In this document: positions 11,601 to 22,900 of the stretch, piece by piece
Numbering within the stretch: position 1 is the stretch's first letter
Layout of the letters: each line of letters begins with the position of its first letter
Source of the DNA: Hyalella azteca
Lineage: Eukaryota > Arthropoda > Malacostraca > Amphipoda > Hyalellidae
Reading direction: 5' to 3'
Assembly: GCF_000764305.2 (NCBI RefSeq)
Contig: NW_025941614.1
Coordinates: 1 to 64,000 of the forward strand
Length of the DNA: 64,000 bases
Position numbers and translations under genes: made by a program
The notes under the pieces: model-generated
The model's input: the letters and a program-made list of their open reading frames with translations, nothing else
Database searches by the model: none
Told to the model about the DNA's origin: nothing

Positions 11601-14600
11601 AGCCTTTGCTAACTGAGGTTGAACTGTAAATGCATTTTTAGGGGTGTCCCTTATTATCCCGTCATGCGGAAATGGCTGCCTTTTTTTTGAATGAGATAGG
11701 CAAATTTTGTCAATTGCGTTTTCAAGCCGACACCGCAACTTTTATGCAAGTAAAATTTTTTAACACAGCAAATATTTTTTTGCTCCAGACCTTAGTAGAG
11801 GTACTTTTCCAAAATCGCACTTTTCACACTTATTTTCAGCAATTTTCTAGAGATAGTAAATGTATGATTTCTTAACTAGCTTTATACACAATAGATAGTA
11901 AAAATGTTTAAGTTTATGCCACTATTTTCAGTTTTGCAATATTTTTATTAGTTTAGCTACTACAGCATTTCTACGAAATGTGGGATGTGCATCCTGATTT
12001 ACCCTGCCTGCCTCTTATTACCCCGTTTGATGGTATGTATATTCCAGGCATGGGCTGATTTTTTGTCCAGAAAATGGAGCCAAAAGATTTCAGTATACTC
12101 AGGGTTGGAATTTTCCTACTTGTTGAAACCCTGGGGTTCCAAAGTGACAAATTTACAAGACATTTTGAATCTCACAGCCCAATCGTGATCTTCTATCACC
12201 AATTAGATAAGAGGTAATACATCTAACAGGAATCTTAGAATCCAAAAAAAACTCGAAGTCACTGCTCAGAAGGTATATATTTCAGGTAAGGTACCTAGGT
12301 ATACAGGATATATAAGGTATATAGGTTACCATCTTGTGGGTATATATTTTCCAAACTAGATGTATGTATATAATAGGAATTTTCCTATTCTTCTTAATTT
12401 TTACTCAAGAAATAAGTCAAGAGCTATAGAAATGGATTAAACTAACTGTCTGTGGATACAAATGCTTTTTTCTCATTCATGGGTGACTTCTGCCAATTTT
12501 TCACTTCAAAATGTGTATAACTACTGTCCAAGCCATTATAGAGCTTACTTGCCATTTTTGGAGCTACAAGATTCCTGCTAGGTGAATTATTTTATTTTAT
12601 ATCTGATTGTTGACAAAAATGCCTAATTGAGCAGCTAAATTTCAAATTATATATAAAAACAGTTTGTAGCCATGAGATTTAGTAATAAATAGGAAGTTTT
12701 CAACTTTGCCCTGCATACTCATGTTCTATGTGACCATGCATAAAAAAAATGCATGATCACATAGACCATGCAAATGCAAATCCAAAATAAAAAAAAATCA
12801 AATCCAAAAAATGCAAATCCAAAATTTATGTTGTGTGATAACATTCAAGTTTTTATTAGTTTTTAGGGTCAAATTCTTTTTTAATCATCAGAACGGTTAA
12901 CATGACTTAACAAAGTTTGCCAAAAATGAATAATTAATGCAAAGAATAAATAATGGTAGTGGGAATGATGGCATACAATAAAAATTTGACATGTGTGTTA
13001 TATGTTTCATTCCAATTGAATGCAATGTGGCAAACTTCTGAGTTGGTAACTGTCATAGGCTTTGTTTATAGAATTGACTCTGGGAGTGAATTTTTGAGCA
13101 ATCTCCAATTCAAGAGAGAACTGATAAATTGACTTTAACACGTTGGCTGCGATTGCTGATTTGGCCCGAATGCCGAATGGGCGATAGGTTCAAACTTGTA
13201 TATCTTCTGTTACCCTGCAGATAGCAAGGAGAAAAGTTGTGTGCAGCTCTGCAGGGGTATGTTCTGTCATTGTGTCACGTAAAATTGGTGACCGTATTTG
13301 TTGTACATCGCTCAGGGTTGAAATTCGTCATTATTCCTGGCGATGTGTACCAAATGAAGCCATGCCTGTTGTGGCTCATATTGGCTCACATCGCCTATCG
13401 TAATCACTTCTAATACTGTGGGCGATCTGTACCAAGCAAAGACATGTATCTATGGCTCATATTGCCAAAAAACGCCTAAAGTTATCACTTTTATTACTGT
13501 GAGTGATGCGCGCAAGTAATCTACATTAGTTTTGAGTCATAATTGCACACATTATGACTACCGGTATCTCTTAGCTTTTTGTGAACGATGTATATTACGC
13601 ACAGAAATTACTACGGAAAGAGATTGGTGTCCAGGTTTTCAAAATCCTGAATAAAATTGATGGTATTTACATTGTTAGTTCAGTTATATTTACCTTATAG
13701 AGATCATTCATTGTATATATTGTCTTGAGCTTCTGTTAGAAGCAGCATCTCAGAGAGAGTAAAATCTGGATGTAGATCTCAAATTATCAAGTGGGAAAGA
13801 GAACAGTCCACTTTCATTGAACCAACTAGAACTAAAACCAGGATGCGCTGCCATGAATGCTACAACATGCTCTCAGCAAATGAGGGAAGTGCCGTAGCAA
13901 ATATGAAAATTGGAGGGTAAAAAAATATTTTGATGACTGTGAAGGAAAACCATACATGTGCGATAATTGTTTTTCAATCACGTATGCAATATAATGATGC
14001 TGGCAACACCAATGTTGTAGTTTCAGATCGATAAAAAATATTTTATTTTGTTTTCATGCAAAGATAGATGTGTTGAATTTTGCTTATTATATTGCTTACA
14101 TCAATGGACACAAATTTTGTAGTTTTTGTAATACTTGCATTTGAAAATAAGACTATTTCTCTAAGCAGTAGTTGACTTCAAAGCATTCTCTAACATGCCT
14201 ATTGAATTGTATCATTGAAATTTTAAATTTGAGAGAGTAATAAGATTTTATAAAAATATCTATATTTCATAGGCATGTACCACATGTGAACACATCGCGA
14301 TTCTGAGAAGTACAGCGTGTACATATATGGCGCACATCGCGGCCAACGTGTTAAAGCAAAATATCCCATCTATTAAATACAAATGTTTGTATATCATGAG
14401 AGACCGGTCATTAAATTGCAGAAATGCTTTAAAAGTTATAAATTACCTATATATAACCCATTGAAATTTGAAAGGAGTGCTGTGAAAAATTCACCTTTGT
14501 GAAGAATAATAGCAACATTAGTTTTTTCCCCAAGCATTTTTTAATGCAGAAATTAATGTAGAAACAGCAAAGGTATTTCAAATTCAATTATGCCATATAT

Positions 14601-16315
14601 GTGTGCCAAATTTTTCTTGAAGTTCTTGTTCAACCTAAAACTTTGCTCTGGGCATATAAGTACATATATACCTACACCAAAAGTGCCCAATATGTATCAA
14701 AGACAGGTGCATGGCAGGGTGGCAAAAACTTTTTTCTTGTCAACACAGGGTTTCTGAACGGCACCAAAACCTATGCATTTCAATATAATTTTATGAATGC
14801 CAATAATAAAAAAGTGAATGCTGGAGCTGCAGTTTAGTCTGTACGGATGTTAATTAAGATTTCTCTAAATTCTTGAATATTTTTTACATCAAACTTCAAA
14901 GTTTTCCATCATTGATAATTTTTCATTGATTATCTAATCTCTTCATTGTTGCCAGGTGGTGGACTGGGTGTTGGAGTGCTTTTTTCAGTGCTATTCTTCA
15001 AAAGTAAGTGAAGTTTATTTCTAATCAGCTAAATGTAGGTATGCATTTAATCTGATTTGATGTAGAAAACCTATGCTGAAATTATTTTTATTATCCCAAC
15101 ATAGACCTCAAATTTGTTTTTCCAAAGTTGAATATTTTGTCAAAAATTGCTTAATGTTTTGTTATCTTGTTACAAACTGAATTCTGGAAGGTACCCACTC
15201 CTCAATAAAGTACCTAATTAATGACAAAAAATGTATTCATTATCCAGGCAATAAAGAATGTAATTTATGGCTTCAATTTATGGATCATTGTAGGACATAA
15301 AATTATTGTGAAACTAATATTTAAACGAACTGATTTAGAGCTGTATAAGTACACTGAAAGTAGGATAGCTCCTCACTTCCTCAAGACCGCCAGTATCAAT
15401 TGTTTTATTTGTTTGATTCATGCAACGAAATTATTTCAGAAATCTATGTAACTTTGTTTTGATGCAAACGCATTTTGATAGAAGCTTAATAGATTTATAC
15501 TACTGGAGTAGTACAAAATGATTTATTTATGCTAAATGTAAGTAAATTTATGAACGTAGAGTGTAATACAACATTTTGATTTCTCATAAATTATTTGTTA
15601 TAGCAACAATTGTGTTGCTATAACAAGACTGATAAAAGCTCGACCTCGTTAATATAGCTCGTTAATATAGGAACTGTAGTTTCTTTTTTGCGTGCAGATT
15701 TACTGAATTGGCAAAATTGCTACCATTTTGTTTTGTGCCAAGTTCAAATGAACATTTTGAAATTATAATTAAAACACAATATCTGAGATGGTTTTATGCA
15801 GGTATCACGCCTCAGATTTAATATCAGTGAAATATTTTAATGATCTGTGACTTTCAGGACGCAGTTGGCCAATAGTGTTTGGACTGGGCAGCGGGTTTGG
15901 CATGGGTTATGCCAATTGTCAGCATCTTTTTGACCAGCCCTACCTTGTTCGACCGGAGAGAATCACGGTATGCTAAGTAGCTTTCCTGACTAGAACATGT
16001 AACAAATGTACTTAGTGCATTTTTACTCAAAGTAGAGTATTGTTGTTTAGTGTGAAAATATGAAGTACCTATAATACGTAGGTAGAGCATATAGGTAGGG
16101 CAAGTTTTCAAAATTAGAATCGTTTTTTATCTGCCCCTTAAAGAAAGTACAAATAACTTAATTACGTAATTAGCCAAATGACAAGGTTAAATTTTTACAA
16201 GTTGCCCTAACAAATGTTCATAGGCTAATCGATGTCTCAGTTGACGATTCTCTTTCAACAGGTCACTGCCAAGTCCGTAACAGAATCGGTGGAAGGAGCT
16301 AAAGAGAAGCAGTGA
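5661..16315 (+). CDS. MICOS complex subunit MIC10
   Basis: The coding exons are 5661-5736, 14956-15003, 15858-15967 and 16262-16315, encoding 95 residues. Exon 1 gives the matrix-side N-terminus with the signature EKWDRCVSDTIVKMG. Exon 2 gives the first glycine-rich membrane helix (GGGLGVGVLFSVLFF). Exon 3 gives the RRSWP loop and the second helix GLGSGFGMGYANCQ, then PYLV. Exon 4 adds a polar tail. All junctions are GT-AG with matching phases (+1, +1, 0). MIC10 is an inner-membrane hairpin protein whose glycine motifs drive oligomerisation and membrane bending at crista junctions; both motifs are intact here. Human MIC10 has 78 residues, and the extra length is mainly the C-terminal tail after the PERIT segment. 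Intron 1 (5737-14955, about 9.2 kb) is filled with transposon-derived repeats, listed separately. Confidence 0.93.
6358..6925. repeat. Left outer block of a nested inverted-repeat cluster
   Basis: The part from about 6785 to 6925 reappears in reverse complement at about 10145-10320. Shared blocks include GGTATGAAATC, ATGTCAT.AATTTTTGTT, GATTGAAAAAT.TCGGTTTGC and CTTCCGCAAT. The part at 6391-6450, with ATGTAAACAA and GCGGTCAGAC, resembles 8460-8530 in direct orientation and 10020-10145 in reverse. This is non-coding, decayed mobile-element sequence inside MIC10 intron 1. Confidence 0.7.
6926..8424. repeat. Two MITE-like elements in opposite orientation
   Basis: A short element starting CATAGTGGCAAA at about 6932 is split by the TTAA-flanked element and resumes at about 8119-8196. 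An inverted copy occupies about 8228-8424 and ends GCTTTGTCACTATGG. Each has imperfect terminal inverted repeats of CATAGTGGCAAA type and shares internal blocks such as AGTTCATTTTTGAGTCCT and GAGGAAATTAAAAATGAACTGATT. A further end fragment lies at about 34275-34325. The CA..G.GGCAAA termini recall hAT-type MITEs, but I could not define an 8-bp target duplication, so the superfamily is open. Confidence 0.7.
7030..8114. mobile_element. Non-autonomous DNA transposon with TTAA flanks
   Basis: The element begins GGGGAGCGTCTACCCTAAAA and ends in the reverse complement TTTTAGGGTAGACGCTCCCC. It is flanked on both sides by TTAA (7026-7029 and 8115-8118), the target duplication expected of piggyBac or Kolobok-type transposases. 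Its left part contains two diverged tandem units of about 200 bp (about 7076-7275 and 7276-7470), each with the phrase CTGTACGTTGATTT. No transposase frame is visible. It is inserted in the MITE-like element described above, so it is the younger of the two. A second, left-end-only copy lies at about 32023-32400. Confidence 0.85.
8540..9380. mobile_element. Foldback-type element with about 270-bp inverted arms
   Basis: The left arm (about 8540-8812) and right arm (about 9111-9380) are reverse complements with moderate divergence, separated by a spacer of about 300 bp. The arms contain tandem subrepeats of about 21-22 bp at 8680-8745 (GGAATTCACGGCTCGGTGAAAT and two variants). Long arms built of short subrepeats are the hallmark of Foldback-class elements. 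No coding capacity is seen in the spacer. Confidence 0.8.
9485..9700 (+). repeat. CCAAT-box tandem array next to a GC box
   Basis: The phrase AGCTGTGATTGGTTGATGGG occurs about five times with variation. The last three units have a strict period of 30 bp (about 9600-9690). Each carries ATTGG, the reverse of a CCAAT box. It is followed at about 9686-9696 by CCCCGCCCCC, a GC-box core. The array resembles a promoter of a mobile element or simply a minisatellite; no transcript is evident. Confidence 0.6.
10010..10320. repeat. Right outer block of the inverted-repeat cluster
   Basis: The part 10010-10145 is the reverse complement of about 8425-8540, sharing AAAATATCCTGCA, GTGGTCAGACTGCA-like and GTCATGTCA blocks. 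The part 10145-10320 is the reverse complement of about 6785-6925. It closes the nested repeat cluster in MIC10 intron 1. Confidence 0.65.
10778..12030. repeat. Candidate 1.25-kb inverted-repeat element
   Basis: TCAAATGGGGTAATAAGG at 10778-10795 is matched at 12013-12030 by the reverse complement of TCAAACGGGGTAATAAGAGG. A third related motif (GTCCCTTATTATCCCGTC) lies internally at about 11645-11662. Phrases such as AGCCCAATCATG recur at 10400, 10450 and 12176. No transposase is visible and target duplications were not found, so this is only a probable decayed element. Confidence 0.45.
12723..12766. repeat. Short near-perfect hairpin
   Basis: Arms of 17 bp (TCTATGTGACCATGCAT and its near reverse complement, one mismatch) are separated by a short A-rich loop. 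It lies in MIC10 intron 1. It is too short for a typical pre-miRNA and may be a remnant of a repeat. Confidence 0.6.
13139..14350 (+). mobile_element. Decayed piggyBac-like transposon
   Basis: The element is 1212 bp long and is flanked by TTAA at 13135-13138 and 14351-14354. Its ends are CACGTTGGCTGCGAT on the left and the reverse complement of CACGTTGGCCGCGAT on the right. The interior has direct subterminal repeats around TGTACCAA..AAG.CATG and GGCTCATATTG at about 13345-13470. A remnant of the transposase C-terminal cysteine-rich domain is listed separately. TTAA target sites, the terminal repeats and the Cys-rich tail together point to piggyBac. The length is only about half of an autonomous copy, so most of the transposase is missing. 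Confidence 0.85.
13831..13995 (+). pseudogene. piggyBac transposase C-terminal Cys-rich remnant
   Basis: The frame from about 13831 reads TKTRMRCHECYNMLSANEGS and then ends at a TAA near 13918. Continuing in the neighbouring frame gives DDCEGKPYMCDNCFSI. The spacing of the C..C, C and C..CF motifs fits the zinc-binding cysteine-rich tail of piggyBac transposases. A single-base shift at the run of A (13919-13926) separates the two pieces. The catalytic DDD core is absent. The piece is broken and non-functional. Confidence 0.6.
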
Positions 16316-16451
16316 AGGACATCATTTTGATGCACACCTGTGAAGATGCCATTAATTTTTCTAAAATGTGTTGAGTGCTGGTGAAGCGGTGATCGTCAAT
16401 TGTTGAAGTTGTTCACACGCCGTACATTCGCTGCTGTGATGGCAGCTGTAT

Positions 16452-16457
16452 AATAAA
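16452..16457 (+). terminator. Candidate poly(A) signal of MIC10
   Basis: AATAAA lies 137 bases after the MIC10 stop codon, in the expected place for a short 3' UTR. Confidence 0.65.
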
Positions 16458-18625
16458 CTTGGTCTGTCTGCATTACGACGTATGGGACTTACTCAGTTAT
16501 TTTTCTGTAAAAAAATGCTTAGACTTGTTCATAAAAGATATCCTCCTTATTTTATTTATATTAAGTTAATTTCTTTGGCCTAACCAAGAACATACCATAG
16601 CTGGGCTGAAAGAAAAGAAAGCTGCAGGGGAAATAGAGCTGGCCAATCTATAAGTTGAAATTACGCAGAATATACGTTCGTTTAACTCTCATTGGTCCGT
16701 CATTGTGTTCCCTCATAGTTGAATTTACCTCAACATCATTAAAGAAATAAATGTTCGGTATGAACTGAGCTTTATTGCGATAACCATTTTGACAGTTAAG
16801 CTGATGCAAAAAAATTTTGTGCTTTTGATCTTCCTTTAAAACAAGCTAGACATTTGCGTTGACATGATGAACACTACCACATGCTATAGAAGGCATGCGC
16901 ATGGATGTCTTTTCCCAATTGAACTCTGAGGAGTCAAGCTACAAAAAGACGAGCTTTATGCTATGAAAGGTCTATATCGATGGATAATAGTTATAACATT
17001 TGTGACTGGTGAACGAATTTAGTGAGTTGAAGGAAAACAGAAAAATCCAGTTATTGAAACTATATTTAATTTAGATACTAACACTAAGACAGTATACAAT
17101 ACGATAAAAATTCATATTGACTCGATTTAGGTCGTAACTGAAGTACAAAAATATATGGCGCTACTAATATATTTCTAATCTTGTATAGTGCATCTGAAAC
17201 CACTATTAAATTGAAAGATGAAGAGGACATATTAACGGATGCCGCGCAATCTGACTCAGGCCGAGTTCACAACCATTCAGACGAGCACCTGCCACTCCAT
17301 TATTCTTTACTGCATTTCCATGGAAGCATTCACACCATGGCCATGGCAGGTGCCATGTACGTCCTGGTGTGAATAATTATATAGAAATGCAGTTATGAAT
17401 ATTGGTCTGGACCACGACTGGCATATGCTTGGCTCGTGCTTTGAAGCATGGTGTGAACCCGGGCTTGGGTTCACGCCGTCTGCTATTAGTTTAATCGAAT
17501 ATTACACGGCTCAAAGTAATTTATCTTCTTAGACTTACATTAACATTAGAACCTGTCTGGACCTCAGCAGCTGTTCAGCTAGTACCGAGAAACTACCTTC
17601 TATAATAATGGCAAGACTCACAGCGCGAGACGTGGAGTCGACACTCTTACACATACAAGCATAATCAGATCAATGTTTGAAATTTGCGTTTTGTAATAAG
17701 ATACACATCATCCAGTGAGGCGCAGAGGATGATATTAAGCGCCGTACGCCCTCATAAGATAGTTACGGTGAACGTCGTAGCAAAAATCATGTTTATGCTA
17801 AAATTAATGCTGAAGACTAGAATCTTTCCGATGTGAATGGCGATGGACAATCTCAACTTATTTGATTGAAAAAAAGTAACTTGATTGAAATATTGCCCGC
17901 GTCTGTTCGCTTTCGTTGTAGCATATGAGCGCACAACACAAGAACTGCGGCATTTTTTGCAGGGCAAAATCGTAATAATAAGATTTGGGTTCAATGCCCC
18001 ATAAGAATAGATATTTTCAAATATTCCATAATTCCGCTATTATTTTTGGTTTCAAGCGCGCACCCAGGTCTAACTGCATTAAAGAATGGTCTCGCGAATT
18101 CACTTATTTGCGTGAATTAATACATTAGACGAGAGATAAGATGATCAGAATACATGGAAGAGAGAAATAAATGCATGATAAAAACATTTCAAAGCTATTA
18201 ATAAGAACTTTTCACTCTGTCTTTAAAATAAGAAAAACTTCGTTCTATGGAAACAAGATCACCAACAATGACAAAGTAGACCTGAACCTAGCATGCGTAT
18301 AAGAATACTGTCATGAAGGTTGGTAACAATATTTAATTTGTTAAAGTAATAACTCCATAACTTAATTTCCAGCTTCAGGTCTACTTATCCTTTCATGTTC
18401 AATACAACTTTTAGTACCCAACATTGCAGGGCATGAAGCATTTAGAAAGCCTTTGATACTATTATTAAATTTGTTAATTAGTCGGAGTTAAACAAGCCAA
18501 AGAAGTAACTTTAAATAATTAATGTAATGATAATAGCAGTGTGGAACACGTAGGCACTACAGTAAATGATTCACAAACCAATCGCAAAAAAAAACACTAA
18601 CTAAAATTATCGCTATGAAAAAAAC
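16458..18625. other. Region between convergent genes
   Basis: No supported gene. A hairpin with perfect 10-bp arms ATTCACACCA / TGGTGTGAAT lies at about 17328-17375, and a second with arms GTGAACC / GGTTCAC at about 17453-17474, suggesting a small decayed MITE. Small open frames at 17.18 and 17.75 kb lack recognisable content. Confidence 0.4.
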
Positions 18626-18635
18626 TTTATTAAAC

Positions 18636-18641
18636 TTTATT
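18636..18641 (-). terminator. Candidate poly(A) signal of the zinc-finger gene
   Basis: AATAAA on the minus strand, with another ten bases upstream (18626-18631). These are the first canonical hexamers seen beyond the minus-strand reading frames, about 0.8 kb past 19442. Confidence 0.4.
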
Positions 18642-18737
18642 TATTATATATTGTTTATGCAGTGGGCATAAACAATATCAACTCGGCAAATTTTAAAGTA
18701 AAATAGAATTCAGTGAGCGCCCAGAGAGCGCGCAGCG

Positions 18738-18845
18738 TTCACCAACTCAGTAGTGCACAATCAACACGCAATATTCACCAACTCAGCTGTGCACAATCAA
18801 CAAGCAATGTTCACCAACTCAGCAGTGCACAATCAACACGCAATA
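18738..18845 (+). repeat. Three tandem 36-bp units
   Basis: The unit begins TTCACCAACTCAG and ends CAACACGCAATA. Units start at 18738, 18774 and 18810 with only a few differences. It probably lies in the 3' UTR or just beyond the minus-strand gene. Confidence 0.9.
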
Positions 18846-19441
18846 TTCATCAAATTCTTTGGTGCAAGTCTTGCGAGAACATACTTCAATGATGGTCAGA
18901 TACGTATATAAAAAGAAACCGAAGTTCTCCCTTCCTTCAAGTTTAGACTTTTTTCTCCGTGTATATAATTGCAAGAATTTGCAATAGAGGAAAGAATAGC
19001 GCACTACGAAGCAGGAGTAACCAACGTGGAAAAAATTGTAATGATATCCAATAATGATTATACGAAACTCCCAACTATCAGACAAAATTAAAGTCAATTT
19101 TAATCTCTAAATGTAGGAACAACCTTAGTAAAAATAAAAGATCTGGAAATGACTTGGATACAATATTTGTTCTAGTGAAACAATATTTGTTTCCAAAGAC
19201 TGAAAAGCGGAGCAAGTCGTATGGGATGGTCAACATGCAATTGGGAATTTTTACAACGTAATGGCGGCATGTGATCCGAGTAGTTCAATGCAACGGTGAC
19301 ACTTATTAAATTAGAGTATACGTATTTATAGAAAAATGATCAGTAGCAAATATTTGAAAATCATGCACTTGAAGATAAGGATATTTGAGGCACACAACAC
19401 GCAAATCTGTTCAGCCAAATCACTAACCACACAAAATATAA

Positions 19442-19976
19442 TCAGTCTTCACTGCAGTCAAGCAAAATCTCGTCGTCGCTCACGTCAAGAACTTCTTCCG
19501 TGCAGGAGGTCTCCATAAGTTCCATCTCGCACTCAAGTCCCAAGAATTCCTCCGCTCGAAGATCATCAACTACAATCCCGGAGTAAACGCATTCAACTTG
19601 CTCCTCTGAGGCGTCCTTTTCATCACTCTCTTGGAAGACGCTCTCCTCCTTGACCAATTTCATGTCAATTGACACAGCAACTGTGGCGTTAAGATCTGAA
19701 CCTGCAACCGAACTCAGACAGGTAGCAGCTAAGTCGTTACTTTCAAGTTTAGCACCAAAGTTGTCGCACGAATCGGTACCCGAGACTGCATCACTTTCAA
19801 CGGTTTCCGCGATTAGGGATATAGAATTAGTGGCTGGAACGTCGTTACTTGCACTAGGGGTGATGTTGCCACTAGAAGCAGTGACAGATCCGTCGTCACT
19901 TGTACCAGTGATAGCGCTTAATACATGTGGAATTGGAACGGCATGGTCAATTAAATTTGTAGCAACAATAAGCAAC
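19442..19976 (-). CDS. Out-of-frame C-terminal continuation of the zinc-finger protein
   Basis: After the main frame stops at 19949-19947, an overlapping minus-strand frame stays open to 19442. It encodes about 170 residues with the same Ser/Thr/Ala/Asp-rich composition and an acidic tail (EEVLDVSDDEILLDCSED). The shift needed is one base forward. The sequence GTTGCTTATTGTTGCT (minus strand, about 19976-19961) looks like a partial duplication of 10 bases. Removing it would continue the coding repeat as SDVATNLIDHAV in register with the units before it. The tail is therefore probably the true C-terminus, broken here by an indel, an allele or an assembly error. An unseen small intron is less likely. 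Confidence 0.6.
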
Positions 19977-22900
19977 ATCAGAGCCCGAAATTCTCCCATT
20001 GCCATTTGCATCTACTGCAGCAACGTCAGTGCAATTTGTAGCAACAGCTGAATGTGTAACGAGATTTTTGACGTTTGATACAGCAGTGTCACAGTTACTG
20101 TAATTCGCAGCAGCGCCGGAGTCTATAATGGAACTATTTTCATTTGAACCTACAGCAGCAATTTTACTGATGTTTGTAGTAACAGCAGAATCCGTAACAG
20201 TATTGTCGAGATTTAAATCTACGGCGGTAGTGCAATTTGTTACAACAGCGGAGTCTGTAATGTCATTATGGATATGATCAGCTGATGATTCTGACCCGCA
20301 TATAGCCTTCGGGTCATCCTTCACTGCTGCCGAGGCTGGTGTCACACTCTCGGTACGACATGGCGATCTATCTTTTATGGGAGGACGAGTTATTAAATCT
20401 TCCTCCTTCTCAATGGAAGATGGCCTTGTCTTATCATTATCATTACAAGTAGGAACACTCGGGACTGTGTTTGTAGATTTGATAGGTAGAGAGTTGGAAC
20501 TTTTCATTGAAGTATCGCTCAAAGACTCAACTTCACACTTCTTGGTCCAATCGCCGTCCTTTTCCGAAATAATTTCGGGTTCTTGCTCACAATTATTTGC
20601 TGGTGAACACTGAGCTCTGAGCTGAGTAGGCGAATCTAACATAGAATTTCTATTGATTGGATCTGAACAAGTATCACCTTCATGAAGGGTACCTGGCAGG
20701 CTAATGCCGGTGTCGGGGTTTTCGTGGGATATCAAAGTCAAATCAGTCATACATACTGAAGCTTCTTCGCAGGGCTTTTGATCAGAACATTCTTCTTCTA
20801 AATCAATCACTTCAAAATGATCGTTGAATTTGATTTCTGTGAACGAAGATTTCCAATTTCCTGCATTTTCGTGGCTAGAAGATTGAATATTTCCCACCAA
20901 GTTCGATGCACGGACACTGGTTATGTCATTCTTGGCAGAGATGGTCCCAGAACTGGCAGACTGGATCTTCCTTCTCTGCCTACTCAGGCGGGCTAGATAA
21001 GCCCGACGAAGCTTCTCCAGACGCATTAGTTGCAGTTCAGCTTTCAACGAATTAATCTTTCCGCTAGTAGGCAAATCTGTGAAGCCGTCAAATTCAGATT
21101 CAACTTCATCTCCATATGAAGAATTTAGGCTACCAGTAGGTTTGGAGCTACCACGTAAATCTGGAGAGACACCAAGAACAGACGAATGGTCTTCTTCTTC
21201 AGCATAAGGACTAAGCTTCTCCCCGGCAGGATATTTACTAAATGCCCTTTGATTTTGAGAGTTATGAATCACCGATTCTATAACTGAACTGAGGGAATTA
21301 CCACAAGATTTATCTCTTTTTTGGCTCTTTTCATCACATAAACTTGAATGCTCGTTCATTCTCCTCTGAAGATTTTCATTTAAAAGCTCAACAGCATCCA
21401 CGTCCTCTAGAGTGGCTCCCTCCTCAATTCGTTTCTTAGTTTGTTTTGTTACTCTATGACACATGTTCTGCAAATGCCTTCTCACTTCACGGACGCGTTC
21501 AAACTTCAAGCCGCAGAACTTGCATTTCGGTATCAACTTCCCAAGCGCCTTACTTGTGTACTTGGGCTCAGTGGCGGCACCCGACGAGAAGCTGCAGTCA
21601 TCGAGTACCTGCATCGTTAGCATGTCTACAATATCATAGAGCTTGCCATGGCCTTCTGCAGCGAGACACATCAGCGTCTTCCCGGCGCCTAAAAGTTTCT
21701 TTAAATATGATCGCGGTGCTTTAGAGCATCTGAATTTCATATGAACTCGCAGCTCTCTTTCACGTTTCATAATTTTTTGACAGAAGAAACATCGCACTTG
21801 GTACCTAGGAGACAGTTTTGATGTCATCGGAGCAACAGGAGGAATTTCTTCTGAATGAGTGCCTATGATACTTGAATGAAGATGAGCGGTGGTTGCATTC
21901 CCTGTATTTTTCTCTGTACTGCTAGACAAGTTCGTAACTTCGGTCAAATCTTCACTGGCACTTAAGCGAGCTAACTTTGGAACCAAGCTATTAGATTCTG
22001 CCTCAAACGGTCTTTTCATACCGCGGCGATCTCTGCCCTTCAAACGGTGTAGGAAAAGATGTTCATCCAATTGAGACTTGCGGTCAAATACTTCTCCACA
22101 CAATTGGCATGCACGATTATGTAACAATAAAATGTCTTCTCCATAATAAGGCACATCGGAATCGTTTTTAAGAATATCATTGGCAATCTGCCCAGCAGCT
22201 AATTTCTTCATGCGTTTCGAGGGATGCAGGTTTGATCGTTCAGTAAGTTTATGGTCAGATGAGAGCAGCCTCTTTTTCCCTTTGAAATTGTCTTCTGTTT
22301 TAGCACGGTTCATCTCTATGAACTGATGCAGTGTCAATCTATAGCCTTCAAAGGGCCCAATAATTTTTTTGGACATGAAAAACTTCTTGGATCGCTTAGC
22401 CATCTGCATACGCCGGTTGTTGGTTTGAAGATTTTCTAGTTTAATTGGAGGTGTGTTAAGCTGTACGCAAACGCAGCTTGACTGACCACAAACACTGCAC
22501 TTCATAGCATGCAGTTCATCTTGACTGAGAGAATTCAACACGTGACTCATCAAGTGGTCGCGCAGCACGATCTCGTTGGGAAAACGTTCTGGACACAAAC
22601 CACATTTGAAAGTTTGATGACTGAGCGAGTGTCGCAATAGTCGCCAGTCACTGGGAAATACCTTCACACAAATTGGGCACTCATATCCGAGGATAACTTT
22701 TTTGGGGTCTGCCTCAGCCACCATATTGGCAACAAACGTCTTCTCTTCTTTGGCGACTTCAGAGCTGCTGTCATCGAAGTTCATCGCGTCACCCGATGCA
22801 GATATTCTCATAACGGCTTTTACACTTTCAGGCTTACTTGCAACATAATTCGGCATGCCGGCTACTTTCTGATCTGAACAGATTGGCCACGGCGTTACCT

